Source: an uncultured Dysgonomonas sp. (GTDB lineage Bacteria; Bacteroidota; Bacteroidia; Bacteroidales; Dysgonomonadaceae). Taken from it: DNA of 64,000 nucleotides. The stretch lies in the NCBI RefSeq assembly GCF_900079725.1, contig NZ_LT599032.1, forward strand, positions 2,440,253 through 2,504,252, given 5' to 3'. The position numbers and the translations under genes were made by a program. Below, piece by piece: positions 33,037-42,998 of this stretch. Numbering within the stretch: the first letter of the stretch is position 1; the number at the start of each line of letters is the position of its first letter. The notes under the pieces were generated by a model. The model had not been told where the DNA came from. It was given only the letters and a program-made list of their open reading frames with translations, and made no database searches.

Positions 33037-33948
33037 ATGTCTGCAATTATAACCCCATTCAACAAAGAGAGCTTCGCTGATGAGATGAAGCCCAAAATAT
33101 CCGGAGCAGATCTTACGCTCGAATACGAGAATATCGAGAGTTCCGTCTGTAAGGTTGCTGAAGACTGTATCGAAGTACTGTCAGAACCATTGTATGAAGC
33201 TATCTGCCAGGATAAAGGCACTACAGACGAAAAATTGCAAGCCAAGGCGCTGGATTATCTGCAACGTTCAATGCTACACTTCTGCCTGTACGAACATCTG
33301 ATATTCTTAATGGCCAGGATAAAAGATGACGGGGTCACTGTGGTCAAAAGCGACACCGAGACAACAGTATATAAATACCTCCAGGACGGGCTGGAAAACA
33401 AGTTTATAACCATCGGATGGTTTTGGATGAATAAGCTGCTGCAACTGATGGACAAGAACATCGATAAATTCCCTCTGTGGAAAGACAGCGAACCCCGGAA
33501 GGATCTTGCAGATACTCCTATCACCCGGGATGATTTCTACAGATGGGTGGGAGTTAAAGATGACTACTTTGTTATTGTGGCCCGATGGCTCATCCGGGAA
33601 GCCTGGACCGACTGTGTCACCTCCCGGATAAAGGACCCGGAAAAGACAGACGCCATTGCCCGGGCAATGTGCTATGAGGTGATGGGACGGGCCTGTTCGC
33701 GCCTCGCATTCCTCCAGCTCCCGGAACCGGTACGCCTGGACATCAGCAATGAGATGTCGAAAGCCAATAAGGACAAAGAAGAATCCAATGTCCGGAAACG
33801 TGTGGCCAGTTCATTCACTAATCAGGCCGCCGCATACTGGACAGCCCTCGAGGTGCAGCTGAAGAATGATGAACTAAAGGAAAATCCCCAGAGTAGGCCT
33901 ATATATACACCTCCGAGAATATCGGAAAATGATCCGTTTGTTTATTAG
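33037..33948 (+). CDS. Neck/head-completion protein (DUF6712-like)
   Basis: 303 aa, mostly helical (VAEDCIEVLSEPLYEAICQD; LDYLQRSMLHFCLYEHLIFL). The C-terminal PQSRPIYTPPRISENDPFVY is a flexible tail. It lies 17 bp after the portal gene; similar proteins occupy this place in other Bacteroidales phages. Role inferred from position. Confidence 0.55.
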   Translation: MSAIITPFNKESFADEMKPKISGADLTLEYENIESSVCKVAEDCIEVLSEPLYEAICQDKGTTDEKLQAKALDYLQRSMLHFCLYEHLIFLMARIKDDGVTVVKSDTETTVYKYLQDGLENKFITIGWFWMNKLLQLMDKNIDKFPLWKDSEPRKDLADTPITRDDFYRWVGVKDDYFVIVARWLIREAWTDCVTSRIKDPEKTDAIARAMCYEVMGRACSRLAFLQLPEPVRLDISNEMSKANKDKEESNVRKRVASSFTNQAAAYWTALEVQLKNDELKENPQSRPIYTPPRISENDPFVY

Positions 33949-33951
33949 CCT

Positions 33952-34965
33952 ATGAAAACAATTATATTAAATAAAGGCACGCTGGAGCTTCCCGAATCGT
34001 GGGATGAACTTACTTTCAGGCAAAAGATATTCGCTTTTACCAGGCTGAAGGCGGTCGCTGAAAAGAAAATTTCTCCTCCGATCTTCAGGATTCTGTTGCT
34101 GCAACACTTAACCGGCTACACACCGTCGTCCGGTTTTTATGTATGGTTTTTGAAATGGATAATATATTGTATCCGGGTTCCCTTCGTTTTTGTGTTCTAT
34201 GTGTTTAGGTTAGGTTTAGTCAGATTGCCGGGTTATTGGTCGGTGTGGAAAGATTATCACCGGCCGAAACGAAGGGACCGGGATATAATTAATTACAATC
34301 TGTATATGCTTTCCGAACAATTGGACTTTGCATTCAGTATAGAAGACCATAAGGTGACCTGGAACCGGCACTTCTACCAGAATCCTATCCCGTACATTAA
34401 GATAAAGGGGAAGAAATTCACCGGTAGAAAATTCATCCGGGACGTAGCTCCATTCACAAATATAACGACGAAGGAGTATTGCGACTGTTGTGAGCTGTAC
34501 TCAGGATATCATAGTTCACAGGATCCTGAGTATAGAGAGAAATGCATGGACAAATTGATTTCTATTCTCTATCCGGCTACCGGCGAATACAATGAGAACC
34601 TTGTAGGAGATCAGATGGAACTGATAGCATCGATATCCCCAGAGATTAAGTTTGGCATTCTTTATTGGTTTGCCGGCATTGTGGAATTCTATACTACGCA
34701 TCCGGTCTATTCTATATTATTCCCGAAAGACTCCAGGCAGGAAGATAGTGAAAACAAGATCTCGGTCGGGATGAATGAAACAATCCTGATGATCAAAAAG
34801 AAAGGTTATCCATCTATCACGACAGACACCGTGAACGACTTCTTCGACGCCCAGATAAAAATAATAAAAGACGACCTGTCCGAAGCGATTGCCAAGGGTG
34901 CAAAGATAGAGGACCTGGTTAAGATGACAGGACTAAGTATTGATTTAATAAACAGGCTGACATGA
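33952..34965 (+). CDS. Phage protein with hydrophobic segment, unknown
   Basis: 337 aa. The N-terminus KGTLELPESWDELTFRQKIF resembles a small structural domain; residues 60-95 are strongly hydrophobic (YVWFLKWIIYCIRVPFVFVF), unusual for a virion protein. The C-terminal half is helical (MNETILMIKKKGYPSITTDT; LVKMTGLSIDLINRLT). It overlaps the next gene (ATGA-type). Possible tail or connector protein. Confidence 0.55.
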   Translation: MKTIILNKGTLELPESWDELTFRQKIFAFTRLKAVAEKKISPPIFRILLLQHLTGYTPSSGFYVWFLKWIIYCIRVPFVFVFYVFRLGLVRLPGYWSVWKDYHRPKRRDRDIINYNLYMLSEQLDFAFSIEDHKVTWNRHFYQNPIPYIKIKGKKFTGRKFIRDVAPFTNITTKEYCDCCELYSGYHSSQDPEYREKCMDKLISILYPATGEYNENLVGDQMELIASISPEIKFGILYWFAGIVEFYTTHPVYSILFPKDSRQEDSENKISVGMNETILMIKKKGYPSITTDTVNDFFDAQIKIIKDDLSEAIAKGAKIEDLVKMTGLSIDLINRLT

Positions 34966-35519
34966 ATCCGGAAATATTAATCACATTATTCAAGTATTAT
35001 GCAAAGTTCGTACCTAAACCGGTACTGAGAAGCATGTTCAAAAAATCGAGCGGGCAGATTCCCGGATACAATGAGATAGCCCAGGAAATACTGGCATCTC
35101 CGGATACTTATGTTATCCCGGATATCGATGCTTTTATCTTCTCTGCCAATGAAGGATTCCTATCCAAGAAAATAAAGAATTCCAAGAAAACGGTTCTGTA
35201 TGTGGAATACGGTGCATTCTCCTATAGCCCGAACCAGACGTATGGTGTAAAGGAAAAGCTGGGCCTCCATGTTGCGCAACCTTATTCAGCATCAAACAAT
35301 GATAACCTGAATGAGATGCTGATCATGGACAAAATGTACAAGATCTTAACTTCTATTCTCGACCAGATGGAGAAGGACCAGAAAGCATATGATTTTTGTG
35401 GAAACTCTAAATTAATCGAGTTCCCTGCGGACGTTGTAGCCATAGATCCTCCATTGTTTCACGACCGGACCGGGTGGATGGCCATCTTCGACTATTCCAC
35501 CACAAATATAGTATTATGA
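34962..35519 (+). CDS. Neck or tail-terminator candidate
   Basis: 185 aa. VLYVEYGAFSYSPNQTYG and the end GWMAIFDYSTTNIVL are beta-strand-like; the middle is helical. It lies between portal-side genes and the SufE-like gene. Tail-terminator or neck protein by position only. Confidence 0.5.
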   Translation: MNPEILITLFKYYAKFVPKPVLRSMFKKSSGQIPGYNEIAQEILASPDTYVIPDIDAFIFSANEGFLSKKIKNSKKTVLYVEYGAFSYSPNQTYGVKEKLGLHVAQPYSASNNDNLNEMLIMDKMYKILTSILDQMEKDQKAYDFCGNSKLIEFPADVVAIDPPLFHDRTGWMAIFDYSTTNIVL

Positions 35520-35923
35520 CACTGCAGGAAAAACAATCGGAATTTATTGAAATGTTTAACTCCCTCGAGTCCTGGCCTGATCGCTTCCAGTTCCTGATCG
35601 ATATGGGGTCCGGTCTGGACGGACTCCCGGAGGTTATGAAATGTACATTAACACAAATAACATCATGTAATTCCCGGACATTCTTCTATCCTTCCGTATT
35701 TGATGGCATTGTGCATATTCGGGGCTGGAGCAATTCCGCAATAATGTCCGGACTTATTGCTATGCTACAAATGATATTCAATGGATGCCAGGTGGATGAA
35801 ATATGGGAAGCAAAAGTATTAAACACAATCGACTTCCATCTCAGAACCGACCTGATCAATAATTTAACAGAGCAGCGTAAAGCCGGGCTCTTAGAAATGA
35901 TAAACCGTGTGATACGGCTATAA
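35516..35923 (+). CDS. SufE-like protein
   Basis: 135 aa, the size of SufE. I start at ATG 35516, which overlaps the stop of the upstream gene. Pattern: MFNSLESWPDRFQFLIDMGSG, then ITSCNSRTFF with the Cys at the place of the SufE catalytic Cys (GCQSQVW in E. coli), then SNSAIMSGLIAMLQMIFNGC and LTEQRKAGLLEMINRV. SufE accepts sulfur from a cysteine desulfurase for Fe-S assembly. Here it is embedded in the virion operon with no other suf gene. It may be enzymatic cargo or a structural protein that reuses the fold. Confidence 0.75.
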   Translation: MTLQEKQSEFIEMFNSLESWPDRFQFLIDMGSGLDGLPEVMKCTLTQITSCNSRTFFYPSVFDGIVHIRGWSNSAIMSGLIAMLQMIFNGCQVDEIWEAKVLNTIDFHLRTDLINNLTEQRKAGLLEMINRVIRL

Positions 35924-35948
35924 TTCCTTCCTATATTCTCTTTCCGTT

Positions 35949-35984
35949 TGTCCTTTAGAAGCTCGCTTTGGCGGGCTTCTTTTG
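35949..35984 (+). promoter_or_regulatory. Prophage 25-spaced promoter, copy 5, with internal terminator
   Basis: TGTCCTTTA at 35949-35957 and TTG at 35982 (25 nt). The spacer is a hairpin GAAGCTCGC (35958-35966) / GCGGGCTTC (35971-35979) followed by four T: a terminator nested inside the promoter, as at copy 3. Confidence 0.75.
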
Positions 35985-36005
35985 TATCATCAGATTATAA
36001 TCGCT

Positions 36006-36440
36006 ATGTACATTCAAAGTAATACGATGTCTCAGGCCGAATTTATCCGGGCCGTGCTGGAAAGAGATGCCAGAAATATATACCGGGCACAGCAGCTCAT
36101 TGTATCCCAGCGCATCTATCTGGCCGGAAAAGACCTGAAAGCAACCCGGCGAAAGGTAGGAATACAAAAACAGTCAGGAACATTGGAGAACGCCCTCTCG
36201 AACCCGGAGTTCTACATGAAATCGGAAGATGAACGGTTTGTCCTGGCAGCAAATTACCCTCTTTATATCCGGTTCCTGGACATGAAACACAAAGGAAACT
36301 GGAGAATATTCAACCGGCAGGTGTGGGGTATTCTATATAATAACGCACTCCCTGATATCAAAAATAAGTTTGGACAATTCATCAGCGACACTATTGGCGC
36401 TGCTCTTCGTGCTGCATTCCAACGATTTAATAAAAAATAG
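36006..36440 (+). CDS. Tail completion-type protein
   Basis: 144 aa from ATG 36006 (36027 is an alternative; the TTG at 35982 belongs to the promoter). Pattern: AEFIRAVLERDARNIYRAQQ, then TRRKVGIQKQSGTLENALSN and MKHKGNWRIFNRQVWGILYN. Basic and helical, immediately before the tape measure gene. Tail-assembly role by position. Confidence 0.55.
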   Translation: MYIQSNTMSQAEFIRAVLERDARNIYRAQQLIVSQRIYLAGKDLKATRRKVGIQKQSGTLENALSNPEFYMKSEDERFVLAANYPLYIRFLDMKHKGNWRIFNRQVWGILYNNALPDIKNKFGQFISDTIGAALRAAFQRFNKK

Positions 36441-36442
36441 AT

Positions 36443-39400
36443 ATGGCTAAATTAAAAGATGATCATATAAAGTGGATTCTGGAACTGGATGCCAAAGGTG
36501 TTCAGGCCGAAATATCAACTTTATCTTCCCTCAGTAAAGAGTTGGAAGCCGATAATAAACGCCTCCAGGCCGAATACGCTGCTGCCGCAAAACAGATGAA
36601 GGAAACCCGGAAAGAACTGGAGCGCCTGACGAAAGCCGGCAAAGAAGATTCGGAAGAATTTAAAGAGTTAGAGGCCACTCTCGAGTCTGTATCATCCGAT
36701 ATGACTGACTATAAACGAAAGATGGTCGAGAACACCAAAGCCATTGAACAAAACAGAAAGACTGTAGAAGAAATGGTCAAAACTCTTCGTATCGAAGATA
36801 TGACTATGGATCAGTTGAAAAAACGAGCCAAAGAACTACAAACCCAATTAGATAAAACAGCCGAAGCCACACATCCCGAACAATACAACGCCCTGGATAA
36901 AGAACTGAAAGCTGTTAAAAGCCGGATGAGCGAACTCGACTCCGGATCAAAATCCATGTTCTCTGTATTCAAAGGAGGCCTCATGGTCCTGGCCGGTAAT
37001 CTGATGACCAAGGCTATAGATAAAGTAGGTGAATTGATATCTACAGGGTTAGAATGGGTGAAGGTAGGAATGGATATGGCCAAAAGCTCGGAGGGTACAA
37101 TTGCTTTCTTTAAAGAATTAAGCGATAGCAAAAGGATACTGAAAGAAGTAAAAGAAGCTACGGACGGAACCATCAGCAGCCTCGATATAATGAAAAAAAC
37201 TATACGGGCCAAAGAGATGGGTATCCCGATCGAAGATATGGCTAATCTGATGAAGTATGCCAGGATACAGGCTCAGAAGCTAGGTAAGGATATGGATTAT
37301 ATGTCAAATTCCATCGTAGACGGTATCGGTCGGAAATCGACGCTGGTACTCGATAACCTTGGTATATCTGCAACCAAAGTACAGGCTGAAGTAAAGAAGT
37401 CCGGAGATTTTACTCAAGGCGTTCTGAAGATCGTAAACGAAGAACTGGAAAAACAAGGTACTATTGCTCTGACCGGAGCCGACAAAGCTGCCATAGCTGC
37501 AGCGAAATGGGAAGATGCCCAGCTCAAGATCGGACAAAAGGCAAAATGGCTTAGTGAACTCTGGGATAAAGTATCCGGAAATATTGCCGATAAGATATCC
37601 GGGCTTATAGGAGATACACGTTCTCTCTCCGAACAGTACAAGGATCAGGTAGAAAAAGTGGCAGATCTGGAGATAAATTCGGTTACTCTGGCCAAACGTT
37701 ATGATGAACTGAAATCGAAATCCAGTTTAACTAAAGATGAGTCAGCCGAACTGAACCGGATCATGAATACATTATCCCAGACAATCCCCGGAGTGGTCAC
37801 TGAATGGGATAAATATGGAAATATTCTATCCATCAACACTCAGAAAGTATATGATTTTATAGACGCAGAAAAGGCCAAACTTAAATACATGCACCGGGAT
37901 ACGATCAAGCAGGCTGGAAAAGATATTGAGGACTATACCGAAAAGTTAGAGAAGGTGAAGGCAAAATATAGCAAAGGCTTCTGGGAAGAAACAATTACCA
38001 ATAGATCAACCGGTGGGGATAGCTATACTATAAAACACATATATACTCCCGAACAGATGGCACAGTTCGAAAAAGAGATTCTCGAATATGGACAAATGGT
38101 AAAAGGAGCTGAAGAAACAGTAAATGAACTAACCGGAAAATCGATAGAGGACCAGATTAATCAGCAAAAAAATCTCATTGCAGCCCGGAGTAAGTTTACT
38201 GCGATGAATAAAAAGGAACTGGATACCTGGATCAAGGATGAGAAGAACGCTGCAAACGAATATCTGCAAATAGCTAAACAGATATACGATCAACGGTTCG
38301 GTACGAATCCGGACAAAGATCCTAAGACGCCAAAAGGGGATCCGGAACTACAACGTCAAAAGAAAGCATTGAATGCTATGCTGGAGACACTGGAGACAAG
38401 CCATCAGACAAAGATGGCCGATATCCGCAAAAAATATCTGGATGGCGAAATTAAATCAGAATCTGACTTCAACCGGAAGAAATTCTCCCAGGAACAGGCA
38501 TATTATATTCTTCAGGAAGAATCCCTCAAACGGCATCTGGATAAAGTTACCAAGACCGAAGTCCGCGAAGATATCCTGAATAAGATTGCCGCAATACAGA
38601 ACAAACGACTGGAACAGCAAATTAATTATCAGGCCAAACTGGAACAAATTATTCTGAATGCCAACCCGGAAGAAAAAGAGAAGCAAGAGTATGCTAACCG
38701 GCTTCATGACCTTGGCATATTCGGCAAATCACGCCAGGAACTGCAGATGCTGCAAATGTCTGCGGAAACTGAAGAAGAAAAGAACCTCCTGCAGAAAAAG
38801 ATCGACGCACTCGAGATACTGGAAAAGCAACATCAGGATAATCTGTTCAATATCCGGCAGCAGGCTAAGAGCAAAGAAAAGGCCCGATCAGAGGAAGATT
38901 TTGAAAATAGTTTCAAAGCCCGGAAAGATGAAATGCAGCTGGAGCTGAATGACCTGATGTCACAAGCCCAAACACTGCGAGGTGGGGAGTCTTTTGATGC
39001 TGAAATGGCTGTGCATATGCAACGGCTTCAAATGATCAATGAAGAAATACAGGCCCGGAAGAATGCCGGTCTTGAAACAAGTAAGCAAATAGCTCAGATA
39101 GGCAGAGTCGAAGCCCAGATGACAGCTACAATAAAAAAAGAAAACGATAAGCGGGTATCAGTATACAATCAATATGCTAATACACTTGGTACTGCATTCG
39201 GTAATTTCTTTGCCGGTCAGACATCTGCACTTGAAGCATTCGGCGGTGCAGTGGTTGACATACTATTCGATACACTTGGTAAAATAGTAGAAACAAAAAT
39301 AATGGAGGCTACTGCCGTAGCTGTTGCAGAACAGGCTAAGGCTGCTGCTATTGCAGCTGCATCCCCGGACAGTGTGATGTCATTTGGTGCCACATCGGCC

Positions 39401-39964
39401 ATTCGTATTGCTGCCATTGGAGCAATAATCACCGGTGCATTGGTTGCTGCCAAGACCGCTCTGAAAGGTATGATAAGCAAGAAGAAAGGTAATTCCTCCG
39501 GCTCTTCATCATCAGAAACTACTACCAGCAGAAGGGTTGTCTCCGGTTATGCCGATGGCGGATATCACGAAGGCTATACAGGCCCGGGAGATAAATACGA
39601 TGTGAAAGGTTACTTCCCCGATGGAGAACCATACCATGCTGGAGAATATATCATCCCTCAGGAAAAACTTAGAATACCCCGGGTTGTGCGGATGGTGCGT
39701 GAAATAGAATCAATCCCATCATCGGGAGGCAATAAGAATCCATTGCCTGAAGGATTTGCCGATGGCGGGTATCATGGAGATACATCCGGAGAATCGTATC
39801 AATCCCCGAACTTCTCGGAATTAAACCTCTCCATCAAAGAACTCAATGCGCTAATTGCTTTTTGGAAAGCCAATGGTGGCATACCGGCAATTATAAATAT
39901 TTACGACCTGGCTAAGTCTCAGGATATTGTTGACGATTTCGGAAACTTTGGAAAAAAAGTATAA
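36443..39964 (+). CDS. Tape measure protein
   Basis: 1173 aa. Long coiled coils at residues 15-170 (Lys/Glu-rich) and 620-900, a hydrophobic region near 180-200 (GLMVLAGNLMTKAIDKVGEL) and an Ala/Ile-rich segment near 955-1015 typical of membrane-inserting tape measures. Near the end, ADGGYH occurs twice with YHAGEYIIPQEKL between. It sets tail length and may guide DNA entry. Confidence 0.85.
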   Translation: MAKLKDDHIKWILELDAKGVQAEISTLSSLSKELEADNKRLQAEYAAAAKQMKETRKELERLTKAGKEDSEEFKELEATLESVSSDMTDYKRKMVENTKAIEQNRKTVEEMVKTLRIEDMTMDQLKKRAKELQTQLDKTAEATHPEQYNALDKELKAVKSRMSELDSGSKSMFSVFKGGLMVLAGNLMTKAIDKVGELISTGLEWVKVGMDMAKSSEGTIAFFKELSDSKRILKEVKEATDGTISSLDIMKKTIRAKEMGIPIEDMANLMKYARIQAQKLGKDMDYMSNSIVDGIGRKSTLVLDNLGISATKVQAEVKKSGDFTQGVLKIVNEELEKQGTIALTGADKAAIAAAKWEDAQLKIGQKAKWLSELWDKVSGNIADKISGLIGDTRSLSEQYKDQVEKVADLEINSVTLAKRYDELKSKSSLTKDESAELNRIMNTLSQTIPGVVTEWDKYGNILSINTQKVYDFIDAEKAKLKYMHRDTIKQAGKDIEDYTEKLEKVKAKYSKGFWEETITNRSTGGDSYTIKHIYTPEQMAQFEKEILEYGQMVKGAEETVNELTGKSIEDQINQQKNLIAARSKFTAMNKKELDTWIKDEKNAANEYLQIAKQIYDQRFGTNPDKDPKTPKGDPELQRQKKALNAMLETLETSHQTKMADIRKKYLDGEIKSESDFNRKKFSQEQAYYILQEESLKRHLDKVTKTEVREDILNKIAAIQNKRLEQQINYQAKLEQIILNANPEEKEKQEYANRLHDLGIFGKSRQELQMLQMSAETEEEKNLLQKKIDALEILEKQHQDNLFNIRQQAKSKEKARSEEDFENSFKARKDEMQLELNDLMSQAQTLRGGESFDAEMAVHMQRLQMINEEIQARKNAGLETSKQIAQIGRVEAQMTATIKKENDKRVSVYNQYANTLGTAFGNFFAGQTSALEAFGGAVVDILFDTLGKIVETKIMEATAVAVAEQAKAAAIAAASPDSVMSFGATSAIRIAAIGAIITGALVAAKTALKGMISKKKGNSSGSSSSETTTSRRVVSGYADGGYHEGYTGPGDKYDVKGYFPDGEPYHAGEYIIPQEKLRIPRVVRMVREIESIPSSGGNKNPLPEGFADGGYHGDTSGESYQSPNFSELNLSIKELNALIAFWKANGGIPAIINIYDLAKSQDIVDDFGNFGKKV

Positions 39965-39967
39965 ACG

Positions 39968-41878
39968 ATGGATATAAAACTCAAAAACGGAGAAACACTC
40001 GATTTCAAACCGGACTTTAAATTAAGCCTGACATTGAATAATCCCATGCTGACAGAACAGGGATCGATGTCACTGCCGGTAGTACTGCCGGAGTCGAACC
40101 GCCGGAAGCTGGGCTTTCCTGACAGACTAGACCATGCCTACAAAATCAAACAGGTATTCAATACAGTGATCGGAGCAGGTTCTTATCAGAAACCGGCACT
40201 GCTCAGGACAACATCACATAATAAAGGCACTATAGGTGCATTTTACCTGAATGAGTCGGAAATGTACGCTAAGATGAAAGATGTAGACCTGTCGCAAGCA
40301 TTCAATATCATTCGTCCGGCCAGTGACTTCCATGTAGCCGGCACATTCGCCGAGACTCTCGATATGGTGATAAAATACATGGAGCTGGTGATGGTCGATA
40401 ATATTAAAGAAGATTTTCACCTGTTCCCTGTAGCGACAGATTACTATACGGAAACTGTTCATACGGGATTCGGAGACAAAGAATATACATTTTACCAGCT
40501 ACTTAACGAACAGATGTCGGGTCAAAACAGGAATGACAATTTAACCGATATTGATTTGAACGGAGAAGAATACTACATGTTGGCCGGACGTAACGCCCGG
40601 CAATATAATGAAGGTGGTAGCCTTGTGGATGTCCCAAAAGGCTATGGCATCACTCCGTTCCTGAAGCAGTCATATGTTTTGCATCGTATTTTCGAGTATT
40701 TCGGCTACCGTCTGGAAGAATCTATTTTCGATACCGATCCTGAATTTCAGAAAATGGTCCTTGTCAACAATACCGCCGACGCTATAGTTAGAGGTGAATT
40801 AAACTATGCCCAGCTGGTCCCTTCAGGTACAATCAAAGATTATCTCGATTCCGTCCGTACAGACTACGGTTGCGAGTTCTTTATTTCGCCGGATCACAAA
40901 TACGTTGAAGTAAAGTTCTGGAATGACCTTATAAAAAATAAGAAATTCATCCCGCTCGATAGCAAGGCTACAGGTAAAGAAATTCCTAACCTTGCCGAAC
41001 CCAAATTACTAAAGCTGACCGGGAACCGGTCTATCGAATATACTGATGTGAATTTCGATACGCAGGAAAAGTTTGAAAAAAACTACGGGCAACTCAAATA
41101 TGCTAAAGATACCATTTACCAGGGGCGTCCTGACTATCCGGCCGGTTATTATCTGATACAGTCTTTAGGTGATATTTACGAACGTTACCCTTATGTAAAT
41201 GACTCCGGCAATACAGTCCGGGGTTGGCGTTACCATTCCAAATACCTGTTCGATAGCTACGAAGAAAAAACGGATACAGACTATGAAGATAAAGCCGGCA
41301 AACGGGATTATATAGCCTCCGTCTCTGCATTTGTTCATTATACCGGCACACTTGTAGGCGTTAATATACCGGGCGAATACCACCGGATGCTATTTATCGG
41401 AAACCGCCGTCATCTGAACACTTTTGTAAAAAAATTACATACAGACGAAAACGGGAACCAGACAGTCGCGGACGAAAAAGAAGATACTGTCTCATGCCCC
41501 ATAATAACAGCGTTCTACAGAGGCAAGACTTCTCCTGCAGGACGGCCGAGACCAGTAATCTATGGTAATATAATGATGTATGATGATCAGGGAGAACCGC
41601 TCGAGGGTGGATTTAACCTTATTTTCGGTGGAGAAAATGGCTTATACAACAAGTTTTGGAAACTATATGCCGATGTTATCCGGCATTCATTCCTTCAGGT
41701 AGAGATCCCTTTGAAATTCGATATCCGGGATATACTTACTTTCAGGTTCGATAATATATACTTGTATAAAGGTCAACCATTGATACCCGAAAAACTGGAG
41801 TTTGAGATTGAAAAAGATAATAAGATAAAGGTTATTAGTGCATTATTTAGGACTATTCGGCTGTATTTAGATGAATAA
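39968..41878 (+). CDS. Distal tail / tail hub protein
   Basis: 636 aa, beta-rich. It begins MDIKLKNGETLDFKPDFKLS with LNNPMLTEQGSMSLPVVLPE, a layout seen in Bacteroidales phage tail proteins after the tape measure. It contains a duplicated-looking alternation of YxxGYY/YYMLAGRN strands and ends with FEIEKDNKIKVISALFRTIR. Role inferred from position and size. Confidence 0.6.
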   Translation: MDIKLKNGETLDFKPDFKLSLTLNNPMLTEQGSMSLPVVLPESNRRKLGFPDRLDHAYKIKQVFNTVIGAGSYQKPALLRTTSHNKGTIGAFYLNESEMYAKMKDVDLSQAFNIIRPASDFHVAGTFAETLDMVIKYMELVMVDNIKEDFHLFPVATDYYTETVHTGFGDKEYTFYQLLNEQMSGQNRNDNLTDIDLNGEEYYMLAGRNARQYNEGGSLVDVPKGYGITPFLKQSYVLHRIFEYFGYRLEESIFDTDPEFQKMVLVNNTADAIVRGELNYAQLVPSGTIKDYLDSVRTDYGCEFFISPDHKYVEVKFWNDLIKNKKFIPLDSKATGKEIPNLAEPKLLKLTGNRSIEYTDVNFDTQEKFEKNYGQLKYAKDTIYQGRPDYPAGYYLIQSLGDIYERYPYVNDSGNTVRGWRYHSKYLFDSYEEKTDTDYEDKAGKRDYIASVSAFVHYTGTLVGVNIPGEYHRMLFIGNRRHLNTFVKKLHTDENGNQTVADEKEDTVSCPIITAFYRGKTSPAGRPRPVIYGNIMMYDDQGEPLEGGFNLIFGGENGLYNKFWKLYADVIRHSFLQVEIPLKFDIRDILTFRFDNIYLYKGQPLIPEKLEFEIEKDNKIKVISALFRTIRLYLDE

Positions 41879-42044
41879 AACGGAAGATACTTATTTTATA
41901 TAACTAAGAAAAGTAAGTTTTTTGATTTTTTTCGTTAATTCGAATATTTTTTCACATCTTTGTAAAAGCATATAAGTTAACACTGCTTTAATGTCCTACT
42001 TTAGTTTCTAGCATTTTTATTAGTATTTCTAAAGAATTGATGTT

Positions 42045-42470
42045 ATGAAAAACGTTATTAAATCTATCGCCATTTTTATATTTTTTCTTTCCTGTAATGG
42101 AAATGAGAATTTTCCAATTGTTCACGAAGATTATTATGTAAAAGTTGAAGCTTTTTATAAGTTTAATAATTCAGATGAACTATATCCCGATGGCAGTTCG
42201 GATGTATTTGTTTATTATGGCATACAAAGTTTGGACATTGTAGGCTTTAATATTGATGAGAAAGGTAAATTAATAAAAGATAACAAAGAAATTTTGCCCA
42301 ATAAATATATCAAGACTAGCGCGGAAGGTAAATGTATGTTTATGTCAGACAATTTAGATGAACATGTTACTTTTATAATCGTAAGCCATCAATTTAAGGA
42401 ACTACTCGCAATAAACAGTTTTTATAATTCCAGAACTCAGATAGAAATAAAAAGCGTAGTAGCTAATTAA
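42045..42470 (+). CDS. Small lipoprotein, prophage cargo
   Basis: 141 aa. Signal with lipobox FFLSCN (Cys near residue 17). A+T-rich compared with the tail genes. A CATCTTTG box near 41957 could be its own promoter. First of three consecutive lipoproteins. No recognised domain; envelope location suggests lysogenic conversion or superinfection exclusion. Confidence 0.6.
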   Translation: MKNVIKSIAIFIFFLSCNGNENFPIVHEDYYVKVEAFYKFNNSDELYPDGSSDVFVYYGIQSLDIVGFNIDEKGKLIKDNKEILPNKYIKTSAEGKCMFMSDNLDEHVTFIIVSHQFKELLAINSFYNSRTQIEIKSVVAN

Positions 42471-42475
42471 CGAGT

Positions 42476-42943
42476 ATGATGAAAATATATTTTAAGACTT
42501 TTAGATATAAGAAAAGTATGTCAATTCTAGGAATTGCATCTTTGTTTTCATTAATATTTTTATTGATTGTAGTGTCCTGCAACAAGAATCAAAAAGGTAG
42601 TGCAGACAAATTGAAAGAACAGACTACAGATGCGACGGAATCAATCAATTCGGATTCGATAAATAGTGTTATCAGCGAAGACGAATTAGCTAATATATAT
42701 AAAGAATATCTTTACTTTGATAGGAATGTATTTGTGTTGAAGCTATCAGGAGATGAAGCTTCAAAAATAGGCATTTCTTCTTCCAAATATAAAGCTATTA
42801 TTTCTAGACTAAAAGAGATGAACTCGTTTTTAGAAAAAACGCTTAATGAACTGAAAGATGGAGAAACCCAAATTCTTCAAATCCCTAAAGAACGTATATT
42901 GGATACGTTAAACATTGATCCTAGAATTAGAATTACTGATTGA
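42476..42943 (+). CDS. Lipoprotein, paralog of the next gene
   Basis: 155 aa. Hydrophobic signal and lipobox LIVVSC (Cys near residue 35; an internal Met near 13 may be the true start). ISEDELANIYKEYLYFDRNV, FVLKLSGDEASKIGIS and LKEMNSFLEKTLNELKDGE are repeated almost unchanged in the next gene. 5-bp gap from the upstream gene. Confidence 0.6.
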   Translation: MMKIYFKTFRYKKSMSILGIASLFSLIFLLIVVSCNKNQKGSADKLKEQTTDATESINSDSINSVISEDELANIYKEYLYFDRNVFVLKLSGDEASKIGISSSKYKAIISRLKEMNSFLEKTLNELKDGETQILQIPKERILDTLNIDPRIRITD

Positions 42944-42998
42944 TGTAAAAGTAAGACGGTATTACCGCCAATTTATTTAACCATTAAGTAAGAATATT

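Noticed and set aside
35474-35515. Upstream extension of the SufE-like frame
   Set aside because: Those codons overlap the end of the previous gene; ATG 35516 gives the ATGA overlap and matches SufE length.
35982-36005. TTG start for the tail completion gene
   Set aside because: Same reason as the holin: the TTG belongs to promoter copy 5.
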